NCBI GenBank assembly: GCA_951799405.1
Contig: OX637332.1
Coordinates: 28,868,832 to 28,932,831, forward strand
From: Agapetus fuscipes
Lineage: Eukaryota > Arthropoda > Insecta > Trichoptera > Glossosomatidae
Length of the DNA stretch: 64,000 nt
Reading direction: 5' to 3'
A program made the position numbers and the translations under genes. Shown piece after piece: positions 39,915 through 50,106 of the stretch; position 1 is the first letter of the stretch, and every line of letters begins with the position of its first letter. The notes below the pieces were generated by a model. That model was not told the origin of the DNA. It saw nothing but the letters and a program-made list of their open reading frames with translations, and ran no database searches.

Positions 39915-40840
39915 CTGTTCATAGCTGAGCTGTCTGTGACCGATTTGTCGTGAAACCATGTTGCATTAGCGCTGACAAGTAAAGAGTGAAGGATCTTGAG
40001 GTATGATTAATTTAAAAACAGCTCGAATCAGATAAATCAACGTATTTTTTTGCTTCTTAACATCCCGTACATGTTGCTCGGTTTAAAAAACGAAGCTCGC
40101 TCGGTCTCCTATTTGTATTTTTAAATCATATTTGGTATTACCTAGTTAGGCGTTCGATGCGGAATCCAATATGGAGAAGTCCTTTTATGGATTTATGTGT
40201 GGAAAGGACGCAGAGCCAACAGGTTTGTACAGAAAAACACATCGCGATATTAAACTGCGTACAAAGCTGTGTTAAAAGCGGAGTATACAACGGATGCGAA
40301 GAAAACGAGTGGAAAAAGGTGAGCGAAAAATAGAAATGAACGAAAGACTACTAATCTAATCTAAGTTGCAAAGATATCGACGGTTAAAAGGAAGTCAAAA
40401 ATGAGTTATGAATGCTATCCTATTTTAAAAAAAACGCTCCTTCTAATACGCTTGAGTAAATATGGAAAAACTGTGTTTTTTGATTTAATTAAAATTGAAT
40501 TCATTGTAGTTTCAGTTTTTCCATATTAACTCAAAAACTATTGACATTATAAAAAAAAAGTTAAGTACGTGCGCTTAACAATGTATATTTCTGCAATTAA
40601 AAAGAAAAAACAATTTCAAAATACAGCACACACGAAAAAAACGCAAAAAATGTGAAAAAAAACGTGATTTTTTAAATATTTTTTTGTGGTAGCAATTCTT
40701 AAGTTATATATTTTGTTCAAACTTCATAATTAAGATAAAAAAATAATAAACATGCTTGATTTTTTTCATTACTGTAACTATTTTGCTAAGACCATAAAGT
40801 GTAAGAAACAAAAACGGTAGATTTAGCTTTATAACACGCT
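39915..40840. other. SMOC intron 1; only repeat scraps seen
   Basis: A LINE tail tip lies at 40352-40375 (CTAATCTAATCTAAGTTGCA) and half a family H MITE at about 40770-40825 (TGCTAAGACCATAAAGTGTA). The remainder is unrecognised. Confidence 0.55.
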
Positions 40841-40842
40841 TT

Positions 40843-41285
40843 AAGAAGAGTAAGCTGATGTAGGTACTTCGGTCACGTTATGAGAAATGAGAAATACCGC
40901 CTTCTCCGTCTTATCATACAGGGTAAGATTGAGGGGAGATGAACTCAGCGGCGCCGAAGTACATCGTGGCTGAAAAACTTGCGACAATCTATCTATAACC
41001 TAAGTTGCAAAGATATGTATGTTCACAGTCAGGCTTACGTATTCTGCATGTGTGCATAAAAATAAACAAAACCTCACATGAACACAAACTTTGCAACTCC
41101 TGCCGCCTTTCCCTGAAACAGGGGTGGCTTTGGCAAAAGTGAACTATTTTTTACAGCACGGGCGTCAGTCTCATACCAAACTATCAGTTAAGGAGCAACA
41201 GCATCGTGGCTAAAAAACCTACGACAATGGTTCAACAAAAGCACAAAGTTCTTGTTTAGAGCCACAGCATCCAATGTAAAAATAG
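40843..41285 (+). pseudogene. C-terminal scrap of a fourth LINE (RTE type), split by a LINE tail
   Basis: 40845-40984 reads a YFGHVMRNEKYRLLRLIIQGK-like sequence with breaks, then a SWLKNLRQS-like end. After a minus-strand tail block at 40986-41207 it resumes (SWLKNLRQWFNKSTK-like, 41210-41260). CATCGTGGCTGAAAAACTTG at about 40960 is repeated as CATCGTGGCTAAAAAACCTA at about 41211, consistent with a target duplication of about 27 bp. Confidence 0.72.
40986..41207 (-). mobile_element. RTE-like LINE tail inserted in another LINE
   Basis: CTATAACCTAAGTTGCAAAG to CCAAACTATCAGTTAAGGAG on the minus strand, with an internal deletion of about 25 bp. Confidence 0.82.
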
Positions 41286-41932
41286 CAGGCGCGTGCAGAG
41301 TATAATATCAAATGCAAATACATATCAAAATTTAATGCGTTTTTAACATATATTACCTACCTATTAGGCGCATGTACCTATATGGGATGCGAGCCCCTGA
41401 AAAATAGCCATATGAAGAAGTGAGCAGAGCTCCGAAGAAGCACTTACAGAGGAGACGAAACGTCAGCTGAAAGTCTTCAAGAAGTATCAAGAATGAAGAA
41501 AAAGAAAGAAAAAAAAAGATGAAAAGAAGCAAAAACTATGGAGCACAGTCAAAACCCGGAACCAAAAAATCAAGCATCTGAATCCGGCCGTGAAAGCCTA
41601 AAAAAAACATTTAAAGCCATATGATTGTCGATCTTCGATAGAAGTGGCACCCAAAGGAGAAGAATACCGGCCCTATAAATAACGCTTCTCATTGGTATTC
41701 TCCTTGACGCGTATTGTGGTGGTCGGCAATACGCCCAGGTGTGAGATGTGGCTCGATCCTGAACCGGTCCAGCGAGGTGGACAAAGTATGAAGCACCCCG
41801 GCAGTGCCGCGCAGCAAAAATACAGATCATATTCCAGTGGTCAACGCCTCGGACTTCTAATCTGAATGTAACCGTGTGCAAAGGTTCAATAGAGGTTAAA
41901 ATATTTTTAGCTTTTATCTCATTCATCATATG
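41286..41932. other. SMOC intron 1; tRNA-like SINE remnant near 41830-41900
   Basis: TTCCAGTGGTCAACGCCTCG and GGACTTCTAATCTGAATGTA look like the head of a decayed tRNA-derived SINE. The 125-codon minus frame at 41570-41947 overlaps it and has no domain, so it is not called. TCCGAAGAAGCACT...GACGAAACGTCAGC near 41431-41466 is weakly hammerhead-like. Confidence 0.45.
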
Positions 41933-42022
41933 CAGCTGACCACCCATGCTGTAAAAAATGGTTCACTTTGCTAATGTCACCCCTATTCATATAATGTGAA
42001 TCCCCAATGTTAGATATCTTTA
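41933..42022 (+). mobile_element. RTE-like LINE tail with internal deletion
   Basis: GCAGCTGACCACCCATGCTG to GCTAATGTCACCCCTATTC, then directly ATAATGTGAATCCCCAATGT. Confidence 0.8.
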
Positions 42023-42194
42023 GAATATTTTCAACGACAGAAAACACAAACTAAGTATGAAAATCCTGTAGTTAGGAGTTTTTCATGAGCACTTCCATAA
42101 AGAGGTGCTCATGAAATTTTAATGAATTAATTGATACTATTAATGCCTGTTTCTAGCCAGGAAAAATAAGGAAATGACATATTTATTTTAATCC

Positions 42195-42452
42195 CAGAAC
42201 TGAGTGAATCGCCACCGTAATAAGTGTTGATTCACTGAATTGAGATACTGTGTATAAAACGCTTTATTGGGTGTGATTTCTCAAGTGAACTAATTGCATG
42301 GAAGTGTTTATGAAAACCTTCTATGCTAAAGGATTTTCATCCAGGATTTTTTTGTGTTTTCTCTCATAGAAAATAGGGAAAAGGTGCATTTATCTGAGAA
42401 ACCCATGTTAGCTTCATATGTCACTAATTCAGTTTTACCTTTAAGGTATATC
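42195..42452. mobile_element. MITE family F, copy
   Basis: GTGTATAAAACGCTTTATTG, GAAAAGGTGCATTTATCTGA and TTCAGTTTTACCTTTAAGGT in family order. The left terminus is eroded. Confidence 0.75.
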
Positions 42453-42464
42453 ATACTAAACTGC

Positions 42465-42690
42465 CCGTTTATGGAATAATCTACCAGTATCTGTGTTCCC
42501 TTCCAAATTTAATCCGGTAATATTCAAAACCAACATCAATCGCCACTTCCTTGCAGCGCCTCACGACAGAAGCAACAACTCAAGCAACACCTCTGCGGCA
42601 CCCTTCCAGGGTGACATAGGACTCCAAGACTTTCAAGAATTGGGGAGCCTACCGCAAAGGATTCCTTAAAAAAAAACGATCGATATTTTT
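42465..42690 (+). mobile_element. Jockey-like LINE 3-prime end
   Basis: AAACTGCCCGTTTATGGAAT through CAACATCAATCGCCACTTCC and GGCACCCTTCCAGGGTGACA to GGATTCCTTAAAAAAAAA. It parallels 25801-26020 read on the minus strand. A short tail tip (TTTGCAACTTAGATTATAG) follows. Confidence 0.85.
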
Positions 42691-42988
42691 GCAACTTAGA
42701 TTATAGATTATAGAAGGCCCTCGGTGGGCTTAATGCAGGCCTGTACTTGCAAGCTTTTTACAAAGCGGTTTTACTGTAGATATTTTATTTTTCACGCAGT
42801 TAGAGACAGATCGATGTGATTCACTTAATAATTTTAGCCCGAACTGATGTCATGATTTAAGTGGATGACCAAAAGTGTTCTAGGAATCGTGAACCGCACA
42901 CGAGTAGCCGCATTCCCAGCCTCATCTGTAATCCGTTACTTGTGTGCCCACATTTTACTTTCAATTAGCACCAATTGGCGCCATTTCC
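42691..42988. other. SMOC intron 1, nothing recognised
   Basis: No shared repeat or coding signal beyond the LINE tail tip at about 42691-42712. Confidence 0.5.
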
Positions 42989-43195
42989 TTTTAAAGACAC
43001 CACACTAAGCGCAATGGAAGGTCGTGGGTTCGAATCCCGGCGGAGCACAAAAAATATACCGTTTATATTTTCAATTATGCTCTTCACTGGGTTGAAAAAT
43101 TCATATACCTTTACCAAAGACCGGTCACCAAAAGTCCATCCAGCCTTACAGCAACTGGGTCTTGATTGAGAATTGGCGGTCTGTAATGACGACAA
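42989..43195 (+). mobile_element. SINE-B, joined to SINE-A
   Basis: CGTGGGTTCGAATCCCGGCG box B, body to GAGAATTGGCGGTCTGTAAT, then SINE-A starts. Tail missing. Confidence 0.85.
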
Positions 43196-43505
43196 TCGGC
43201 CGATAGCTCGTTGGTAGACTGTTTGAATTCCATGCTGAGAGCAAAGGCTCGATCCCCACCGAGAGTGTCAGAAATGATTTCCCGTTTGGGTGTATGTTTC
43301 AAACCCAAAATAAATACCAAACGGGTGTACTCAACCTTCACAAGAAATGAGAACCACCCCACCGGGAGCTGGAAAACTCTCACTTCAACTGAAAGTGGTT
43401 GGTATGAGGCTGGCCCCCTTACCCGTGCAAATAAATAGGTTCCCGAATCGACACATGCACCCGAACGGGAAATTATTTCAACAGGCAACAAGTTCCATTT
43501 TATAC
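43196..43505 (+). mobile_element. SINE-A, diverged
   Basis: GGCCGATAGCTCGTTGGTAG head, ATGATTTCCCGTTTGGGTGT, CTCACTTCAACTGAAAGTGG and AATAAATAGGTTCCCG. Confidence 0.85.
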
Positions 43506-43544
43506 ATTCCATCCAATTTTTCTTCATATTTTCACTTTTTAGTT

Positions 43545-44042
43545 GTCAAGTCGTGGTAGAGGAAGACCGAGAAAAGTATGGATGGATCGAATTTTGGAAA
43601 TAGCGAAAGAATGCGATTTTATATGGGAATCATAGCAAAAGTAGACAATGCATGAAAAATATGATGACTCTGAATGAAATGTATTAAGTATGCAATGACC
43701 ATAGAAATTGCGGTTGATTTGCAATGTTGGCGCTTATAGCGTTTAATTATTATTATTGTAATTTGATTTACAGTTTTTATGTTATTTTGGTTTCCGAAAT
43801 TTTTGTGTGTTCTTTTGCTAATAGGGTGATATGAGGCTGACCTTCCATGTCGACAAAACCAAGTTCACTTTTGCTAACGCCACCCCGGTTTCGGGGCGAG
43901 GCGGCTAGAGTTTCAAAGCTTATTTTCATGTGACGTTTAGTCTATTTATTTGTAAGCGCGAACTTACACGTACCTACTTGTGAGCATGCATTAAAGATGA
44001 GCCTTTAATGCCAACATATATTTGCAACTTAGATTTTAGAAC
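43545..44042 (+). mobile_element. RTE-like LINE 3-prime end: ORF scrap, UTR and tail
   Basis: 43550-43735 parallels the last 60 codons of the LINE frame (GTGGTAGAGGAAGACCGAGA, ATGACTCTGAATGAAATG, GGTTGATTTGCAATG) with frameshifts. UTR follows, then a diverged tail from GGGTGATATGAGGCTGACC to TTTGCAACTTAGATTTTAG. Confidence 0.83.
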
Positions 44043-44347
44043 GCCTTGTATATAGTGCATTTTTTTCATCAACTATTCATAAAGGTATTGTAAGGGCCGT
44101 GTATGTACTGTACAATTCACCATTGTTTCGAATTCCCTTCCTTCAAAAATATATTTTGTATGTAAACAGACCGATGATCTTTAATGACCCTTTGAATGCG
44201 ATTGCTTACTTCTTGAGGCTTGATAAATAAATCAATAAATAAATTTTAGAATTATTTCTTTGGTGAGCGCTATTTTTTGTGTGAATTACACCTCAAGAGT
44301 TCTCTGCCATATTGGAATAATACCAATGATATAGTACCTAGTACCTG
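44043..44347. other. SMOC intron 1; SINE-B tail scrap at 44255-44310
   Basis: TTTGGTGAGCGCTATTTTTT and ACACCTCAAGAGTTCTCTGC are the SINE-B 3-prime end on the minus strand. The rest is unrecognised. Confidence 0.6.
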
Positions 44348-44587
44348 TACCCTTAGTACGAGTTGCAAAACTTGAGAAAAGTAAAGTGTACGGAAAATAT
44401 TAAAGAGTGATTTCTCCCAAAAAATGCCGTTTTTGTTTCTTACACTTTATGGTCTTAGCAAAAGAGTTACAGTGATGAAGAAAATCATGTACAAACAAAC
44501 AAAAACTGCAGATTTTGGGGGAAATCACTCTTTAATAATTGCCGTAAACCTTACATTACTCAAGTTTTGCAACTCGTACTAAGGGTA
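44348..44587. mobile_element. Palindromic MITE family H, copy 4 (CTG duplication)
   Basis: TACCCTTAGTACGAGTTGCA to its complement, flanked by CTG (44345-44347 and 44588-44590). Confidence 0.9.
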
Positions 44588-44590
44588 CTG

Positions 44591-45075
44591 GACAAAATAT
44601 GGAAAGACCGGGTCGTGAGTAACAGCACCAGGATAAAGCTTGTCAGGAGTCTGGTCCACTCTATGTTTCTCGATGCTGCTGAGGCATGGACCATAAAAGC
44701 AGCAGAAAGGAGAAAATTGACGCTTTAGAAATGTGGTACTGGAGGCGCATGCTCATAACCCCATGGACAGCTAGACGTACCAACGAGTCCATTCGTCGGG
44801 AGCTAGGTTTGGATGGCTTGCCTCTGGCCAGTATATGTACACGCCGTATACTTCAATTCTTCGGACACGTTGTTCGTGGTAATGAGGATAGCCTGGAACG
44901 ACTGGTTGTGATCGGTGGCTTGGAGGGAAAGAGAGGAAGAGGAAAATCCCCCACACGATGGACCGATCAAGTGAAGAGACAGCAGCAGGCATCTCGGATG
45001 TTGGAGCGCTGCGGTCAGCGCAGTCAAGAGAAAACTGGAGAAGAGTGGTTGCTTCCACACGGGTAACAATCCACA
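44591..45075 (+). pseudogene. C-terminal scrap of a fifth LINE (RTE type)
   Basis: The frame 44686-45066 includes KIDALEMWYWRRMLITPWTA, RRTNESIRRELGL, RRILQFFGHVVRGNEDSLER and GKRGRGKSPTRWTDQV. FxMWxWRRM and FFGHVxR...GRGRxxxRWTDxI are typical of RTE-clade C-termini. The part upstream of 44686 continues in another frame (RLVRSLVHSMFLDAAEAW-like). Confidence 0.82.
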
Positions 45076-45117
45076 GCTATGAGGAACAAAATTGCGAAGA
45101 GATTTATGATAGGTATA

Positions 45118-45355
45118 GTACAGAATAGCCTTCGCTGTAAAAACGCCAATTCTCAAGCCAAAGCCAGTCGTAAAAAGGCTGGGCTGGGTGGAACTTTTGT
45201 GACCGATCTTTGGTAAAGGCAGATGATTTTTTTAACCCCGCTGGGCATATTTTGAATTAAGATTAAATGTTTTTTTAGGCTCTAGCCCTCACTCAACCTT
45301 CCGATTGCGGGTCCGAAACGTTAACCACTAGATAGACATTCGATAAAGTGGATTG
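45118..45355 (-). mobile_element. SINE-B, diverged
   Basis: The 3-prime part lies at 45125-45210 (ACGCCAATTCTCAAGCC, CCGATCTTTGGTAAAGG) and a decayed tRNA-like head near 45290-45350 (AGTGGTTAACGTTTCGGACC on the minus strand). Confidence 0.72.
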
Positions 45356-45664
45356 TTTAAACCGGGATAATTAATTTTTGTGGTTTGGGATTTTGTAGCG
45401 AAATAGCGTATTTTATTCAATACCGATTTAGTATTTTTGTATGATAAATATACTTGAGAAACTCGCCTTTCTTGTTACGGTTTGCTTTTATAAAAACCAC
45501 GTTGTTGTTACTGTTCGAGCAAATTTTAAATTAATCTTGTTTGTATTGTTCCAAAATTAATATATATTTTAAAGTCTTTTGTAATTTTGGAAGTCTATTG
45601 TAATTATACAAAAAATCAATATCAACCCTACTTTTTTGTAGGGAAAACAAACATTTTTATTTGG
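45356..45664. other. SMOC intron 1, nothing recognised
   Basis: AT-rich, no matches. Confidence 0.5.
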
Positions 45665-45830
45665 AAGATTTATTCGGTGAGCGCTGTTCTCGTGTGCAAT
45701 CTCACCTCAAGAGCCCTCAGGAATTTTTCGTAGCCAGAATGAACCCAGTTGCTGTAAGGCTGGATGGACCTTTTGTGGCCGGTCATTGGTTAAGGAAATC
45801 GGTGTCATTCACACACAGCGGCTAAACCCA
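45665..45830 (-). mobile_element. SINE-B 3-prime half
   Basis: TCGGTGAGCGCTGTTCTCGT, CACCTCAAGAGCCCTCAG and CAGTTGCTGTAAGGCTGGAT on the + strand, that is, the minus-strand SINE-B tail. Confidence 0.82.
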
Positions 45831-46645
45831 TGGCTCAACTGCCGGCTAAAGTGAATTTTCCATTAAAAAAAAACGAAGAACCGTTGATAAATTATGGATC
45901 AAGTGTTTTGTGAATAACACAAAATGATTTTTTCAACTCACAGTTTTAATCATAACGCAGATCATTTTGATTTTGACCTCTTCAATTCTAAACCAACATT
46001 GGTAAGACAGTGGATGACGCAGAACTTCTTTGTATCCTAGGTTGTATCTCTCATTACTATTTTTACTTTATTTTCTTTTTATTGTCTTTCAACTTTGTTT
46101 AATTATGTCTCCCACTACTATTTTTAGTTTATATTTTCTTTCTATTGTTTTTATTTTATTTTGTATTAATCTCTTGTAATACTCTTCTCTTTTGTTTAAT
46201 TTAAATTGTCTTTATACGTGAGGACCTCTTTGGCTTCTTGTGTCTACTGTTACTTTTAATCCTGTTTTTTAACGCTGTTGGTCTTCCTAATAAAAAAAAA
46301 GTAAAAAAAAAACTCAGCGAAGAGTTATATTTTTTGTTCTTATTACGAGTCCGAAGCGTAAACCACTTATCTACGGAGCGGTCAAGTCTTAAGCCGGGTT
46401 AAACAATTAAAAACCTCATTATGAATAAGGGGGAGTAAGTCCAGCTGCGAACAGATTACAAATAAAGTAGAAAAATAAGATATTCTTAAAAAAAAACTAT
46501 GTGACACGTGGATAATATTATGTACCTACATACTTCGAACAATGTAGCTTAAATAACAATAATATGCTCTTGGAAGAGAGCTTTTGTCGATACAATGAGT
46601 TCAGAAATAAAATGCTTTCTGAGGTTGCTGCTATATCTAAGTACG
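45831..46645. other. SMOC intron 1, AT-rich; SINE-B head scrap at 46305-46392
   Basis: 46330-46392 reads, on the minus strand, CCGCTCCGTAGATAAGTGGT then TTACGCTTCGGACTCGTAAT, a SINE-B head. T-rich sequence at 46035-46290 resembles a retroelement UTR but has no diagnostic feature. Confidence 0.5.
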
Positions 46646-46908
46646 AGTATATTATAATCTAAGTTGCAAAGATATATCAACATTTAAAATTCATATTAAA
46701 TTTATAAATGCATGCCTACAAACAAGACACGTATGGGTTAAATGCTGCATGTGTACCTAACAAATAAAAATCCAAACTTCAAATGAACATACACCCTGCA
46801 ACTTCTGTCGACCTTCCCTGAAACAGGGGTGATATTTGCACAGTGAAACATTTTTTACAGTAAGGGAGGTCAGCCTGATACCAACCTATAAGTCAAGGAA
46901 TACAAATA
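46646..46908 (-). mobile_element. RTE-like LINE tail, complete block
   Basis: TATAATCTAAGTTGCAAAGA to CCTATAAGTCAAGGAATAC. Confidence 0.85.
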
Positions 46909-47084
46909 ATAAATAACATTGAAGTCGATAAAAAAAACAGAACCTTAAAAAATAAATCAAGTTTTTACAAAATATCAAGTCATGAATAATGCAAGGGTCT
47001 TCTCAGAAACTTGATGAATAGTGTCAAAATAACGGGACTGAGGGTACCGTCTAACAGGAACGTGTAGCCACCCCTTAATTAAGG

Positions 47085-47630
47085 GTTAATAAAGTGGAAT
47101 TTGTTTTTACAGGTAAGAGGGCCGGCCTTACGCCAACCACTTCAGTTTAGATGGGGATTTCCCAGCTCCCGAGGGGACTGGTCCTCAGTTATTCTTTTTT
47201 TAAATTATTATTTTAAAAATATATTTATGAAGAGGAATGCAATTCACCAACCTATTCTGCCTGGCCAGAAACAGGTATGATTATCATCAATTAATAATTC
47301 ATTACTGTTTATTGTAATTAATTATTAATTAATAATTACCCAATAACATCTGTTGAACCAGGGTCAAAGTTATGGTCAAATGACCCAGGCGGGGATCGAA
47401 CCAACGTTATTATATTCCAAATACGCTAGAATGATCAGCCCACTTGGCCCTCTTGGCCAAAACACCAACTTATTTTTATGAAGGATGAGTTAACCTTGCC
47501 GGTATTTCAATTTGGGTTTGAAATTTAAACACCGAAACGGGAAATCATTTCAGAAACCCTCGGTGTGATCCGAGCCCGAGCTCTTTACATGGAATGTAAG
47601 CACTTTGCCAACTGAGCTATCGACATTCAA
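47085..47630 (-). mobile_element. SINE-A split by SINE-C
   Basis: The 3-prime part lies at 47085-47200 (AACCACTTCAGTTTAGATGG, TTCCCAGCTCCCGAGG). The 5-prime part lies at 47467-47630 (GGATGAGTTAACCTTGCCGG to CAACTGAGCTATCGACAT). SINE-C occupies the gap. Confidence 0.82.
47203..47466 (-). mobile_element. SINE family C, inserted in SINE-A
   Basis: tRNA-like head on the minus strand near 47460 (TTGGCCAAGAGGGCCAAGTG), box B GTTGGTTCGATCCCCGCCTG, ending in TTAATAATTAATTAC and GCAGAATAGGTTGG. TTATT repeats mark the edges. Confidence 0.8.
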
Positions 47631-47631
47631 C

Positions 47632-47815
47632 TCATGTAAGTTCGCGCTAATACAGGCTGCATGTGCGCATCCAAAATAAACCTAATTTCACATGAACATA
47701 AACTTTGCATCTCCAGACGACTTTCCTTGAAACCGGGGTGGCATTAGCAAAAGTGAACCAAGTTTTCACAGCATAGGGTGTCAGCCTCATACCAACGTAT
47801 TAATCAAGGGACTCA
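47632..47815 (-). mobile_element. RTE-like LINE tail, lacking its 3-prime end
   Basis: CATGTAAGTTCGCGCTAATA to CAACGTATTAATCAAGGGAC. The terminal AACTTAGATT part is missing where it meets SINE-A. Confidence 0.78.
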
Positions 47816-48115
47816 AAAAATTCAGAAAGTCAAATAATTAAAAAACTTTAAATCAAATTAAAATTAAATTGTATGTACAAATGGCTGTATTATGGTGCAA
47901 TAAAGGATGGTAATCTATGAGGCAGAAGATATTAGATACAACTCTGAATTGTATGAGCTGTTCCAAGACGTTGATGTGGTTTGGTCGATAAGACTACATT
48001 GACTCCACAATGGACTATTAGAGCCTGGAGAGGTTTGTTGTAACAATGAACCCAGAGCCGTATTAATTTATTTTACTGGTTCATCTAAGAAGTTCGAGAG
48101 GAGTAAGAGGTTCTT
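47816..48115. other. SMOC intron 1, nothing clearly recognised
   Basis: 48080-48125 leads into the LINE fragment (GAGAGGAGTAAGAGGTTC). The rest is unmatched. Confidence 0.45.
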
Positions 48116-48470
48116 TCTAAGAAGTATGATTGGGAAAAAACGGAGTGACAGGGTGAGGAATGATTTTGTAAGAGAAGAATGTGGTGCAAGAGAAAGTGTG
48201 AAAGTGAAGATTAAAAGAAGTTTGTTAAGATGGTTTGGGCATATGGAGAGAATGAATGAGGAAAGACTGACGAAGAAAGTATATGTTGGTAGAATAGATG
48301 GATGTCGTGGTAGAGGAAGACCGAGAAAGGTATGGATGGACCAAATATCCGAAATTGCGAATGAATGGAATATCCAGAGTCATAATAAAAGAAGAGCTTG
48401 TATGAAGAAGGTTATGACTCTGGAGGAAATGAAAGAAGTATGTAGGATAGAAAGAAATGGCGGTTGATCT
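48116..48470 (+). pseudogene. RTE-like LINE ORF end, well preserved
   Basis: Encodes MIGKKRSDRVRNDFVREECG through LRWFGHMERMNEERLTKKVY and GCRGRGRPRKVWMDQISEIA to KEVCRIERNGG and a stop. One indel near 48450 shifts the last codons relative to the left-edge copy. Nearly identical otherwise, so insertion was recent. Confidence 0.9.
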
Positions 48471-48845
48471 GTGATGTTGGCGGCTGGGGTTTGTTAAAGT
48501 AAAATTGGTTTTGTGATTTAGTTTTTTATGTCAATGTATATATTGTTATTTTATTGATTTTAAAAATGTAATTTGTCATGTATGTTCCTTGACTTATAGG
48601 TTGTTATGCGGCTGACCACCCATACTGTAAAAAAATTGGTTCACTTTGCCAATGTCACCCCTGTTTCAGGGAAGGACGGCAAGAGTTGCAAGGCTTATGT
48701 TCATTTGAGATTGGGTTTTTATATTGTAGGTCCACATGCGGCATGTGTTAGCGCGAAATTATACATATCTGCTTGTGGGAATGCATTTAATATAAATCTT
48801 AAATGATATATATCTTTGCAGCTTAGATTAGATTAGATTAGATCT
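48471..48845 (+). mobile_element. RTE-like LINE 3-prime UTR and tail
   Basis: UTR AAAATTGGTTTTGTGATTTA, then the tail block from TTCCTTGACTTATAGG (48586) to TTAGATTAGATTAGAT. Confidence 0.9.
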
Positions 48846-49305
48846 ATCTGTATTTAATTTCTAAGGGTGGTAAAAAAAGTCTCCAAAGTTAAAAACAAAA
48901 AACAAAAAAAAAAACGTTTTGTGGACTGTCCGATACAACAGGGACGTGCATAGCATTTCAGCCGTGGGTAGGCAACAATATGGGATTTCTCCGATATCCG
49001 CAAGAGCAGATTTCAATTCAACGTAAAGAAAACTGTACTAATACATAACTACGTATCTTTCTACATTACGCTTTAAGATCTCCGAACGCTAAAAATTATT
49101 TTAATTTTTTTATTTTAGCACGGCAATGACTATTTGCCTTTATTGAGGTTTTGCCACTGATAAGCAAACCTGAAACATACACATCGGTGTCGGATTGTCG
49201 CGCAGTAGCAGTGTGAGACTGAAGAAGGGTGTTGGATGGACAGCTCTGGCAGACGTTGATACAAGAGGCCAAGACTCAACCCAGGTTTTTGTAACGAGGA
49301 CTAAT
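48846..49305 (+). other. SMOC intron 1; third-LINE scrap at 49195-49290
   Basis: GATTGTCGCGCAGTAGCAGT, TGGATGGACAGCTCTGGCAG and AGAGGCCAAGACTCAACCC parallel the C-terminal pattern at 19405-19578. The remainder is unmatched. Confidence 0.55.
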
Positions 49306-49765
49306 TAGATTAATCGAAGTGTCTAATATATATGTAACATTGGGGATTCACATTTAATGCATTTTCACAACAAACACGTATAAGTTCGCGCTTGTATATG
49401 CCGCATGTGAACCTACAACATAAAAACCCAAATTATAAATGAACATCCACCCTGCAACTCCTGCCGACCTTCCCTGAAACAGGGGTGACATTGGCAAAGT
49501 GAACTGTTAATATGTCACCCCTGTTTCAGGGAAGGTCGGCAGGAGTTGCAGGGTGTGTGTTCATTTGAGATTTGTTTTTTTTTATATTGTAGGTCCACAT
49601 GCGGCATGTTTAAGTGCGAACTTATACCTACGTGTCTGCTTGTGAAAATGCATATAATGCGAATCCCCACTGTTATATATCTTTGCAACTTATATTAGAT
49701 TAGAACCATTTTCTACAGCATGGGTGGTAAGCCACATACCAACCTACAAGTCAAAGAACATATTA
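49306..49765. mobile_element. RTE-like LINE tail (-) containing an inserted tail (+)
   Basis: The minus copy runs 49310-49508 (TGTAACATTGGGGATTCACA to GGCAAAGTGAAC) and resumes at 49697-49765 (CCATTTTCTACAGCATGGGT to CAAAGAACAT). A + copy truncated at ATGTCACCCCTGTTTCAGGG fills 49513-49696. GAAC occurs at both edges. Confidence 0.82.
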
Positions 49766-49875
49766 TATACAAGTCCAGTGTGTCTTTCAGGCAAAATTAT
49801 CCGGGGGGGCAAATAAGAAATCTGGGGGGGGCGGAGTAAATAAATTAAACAAAGTTATATTTAAATTTGGACATT

Positions 49876-49929
49876 CCGGGGGGGCAGTAGGGCTATTCCG
49901 GGGGGAATAGCCCTACTGCCTTCCCCCGG
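49876..49929. repeat. Strong GC hairpin in SMOC intron 1
   Basis: Arms 49876-49899 and 49904-49929 pair almost fully (GGGCAGTAGGGCTATTCC with GGAATAGCCCTACTGCC) around a GGGG loop. It is 84 bp from the exon 1 donor on the downstream side. Two further G runs lie at 49803 and 49825. Confidence 0.88.
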
Positions 49930-50013
49930 AACTGAAAGAAACACTGTATAGGGTACAATGTTTACACCATGTTGTATTTTTAAATAAACAATTGATTTAA
50001 TTTTTTTTCTTAC

Positions 50014-50106
50014 CTTATTGGCAGGAACTGAGGCCGCCGACGACGCATAGCAAACACACAAAACAACGAGAACCTGAAAGGACAAAGACTCGGCAGAACG
50101 AGCCAT
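50014..50106 (-). CDS. SMOC: SMOC exon 1: start codon and signal peptide
   Basis: ATG at 50104-50106 with A at -3 and G at +4. Encodes MARSAESLSFQVLVVLCVCY then ASSAASVPANK (31 residues): a short basic start, a hydrophobic core (VLVVLCVCY) and a small-residue cleavage region near ASSAAS, a good secretory signal. Donor AATAAG|GTAAGA, phase 0, matches the phase 0 start of the Kazal exon. Assignment to SMOC rests on strand, phase and position, because the signal peptide itself is not family-specific. It is separated from exon 2 by 13.3 kb of repeats. Confidence 0.8.

Noticed and set aside
41570..41947. 125-codon minus-strand frame as a gene
   Set aside because: Overlaps a decayed tRNA-like SINE, has no recognisable domain, and no flanking splice or conservation evidence.
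44686..45066. 126-codon frame as a host gene
   Set aside because: FGHV and GRGRxxxRWTD-type motifs mark it as the C-terminus of a non-LTR retrotransposon.
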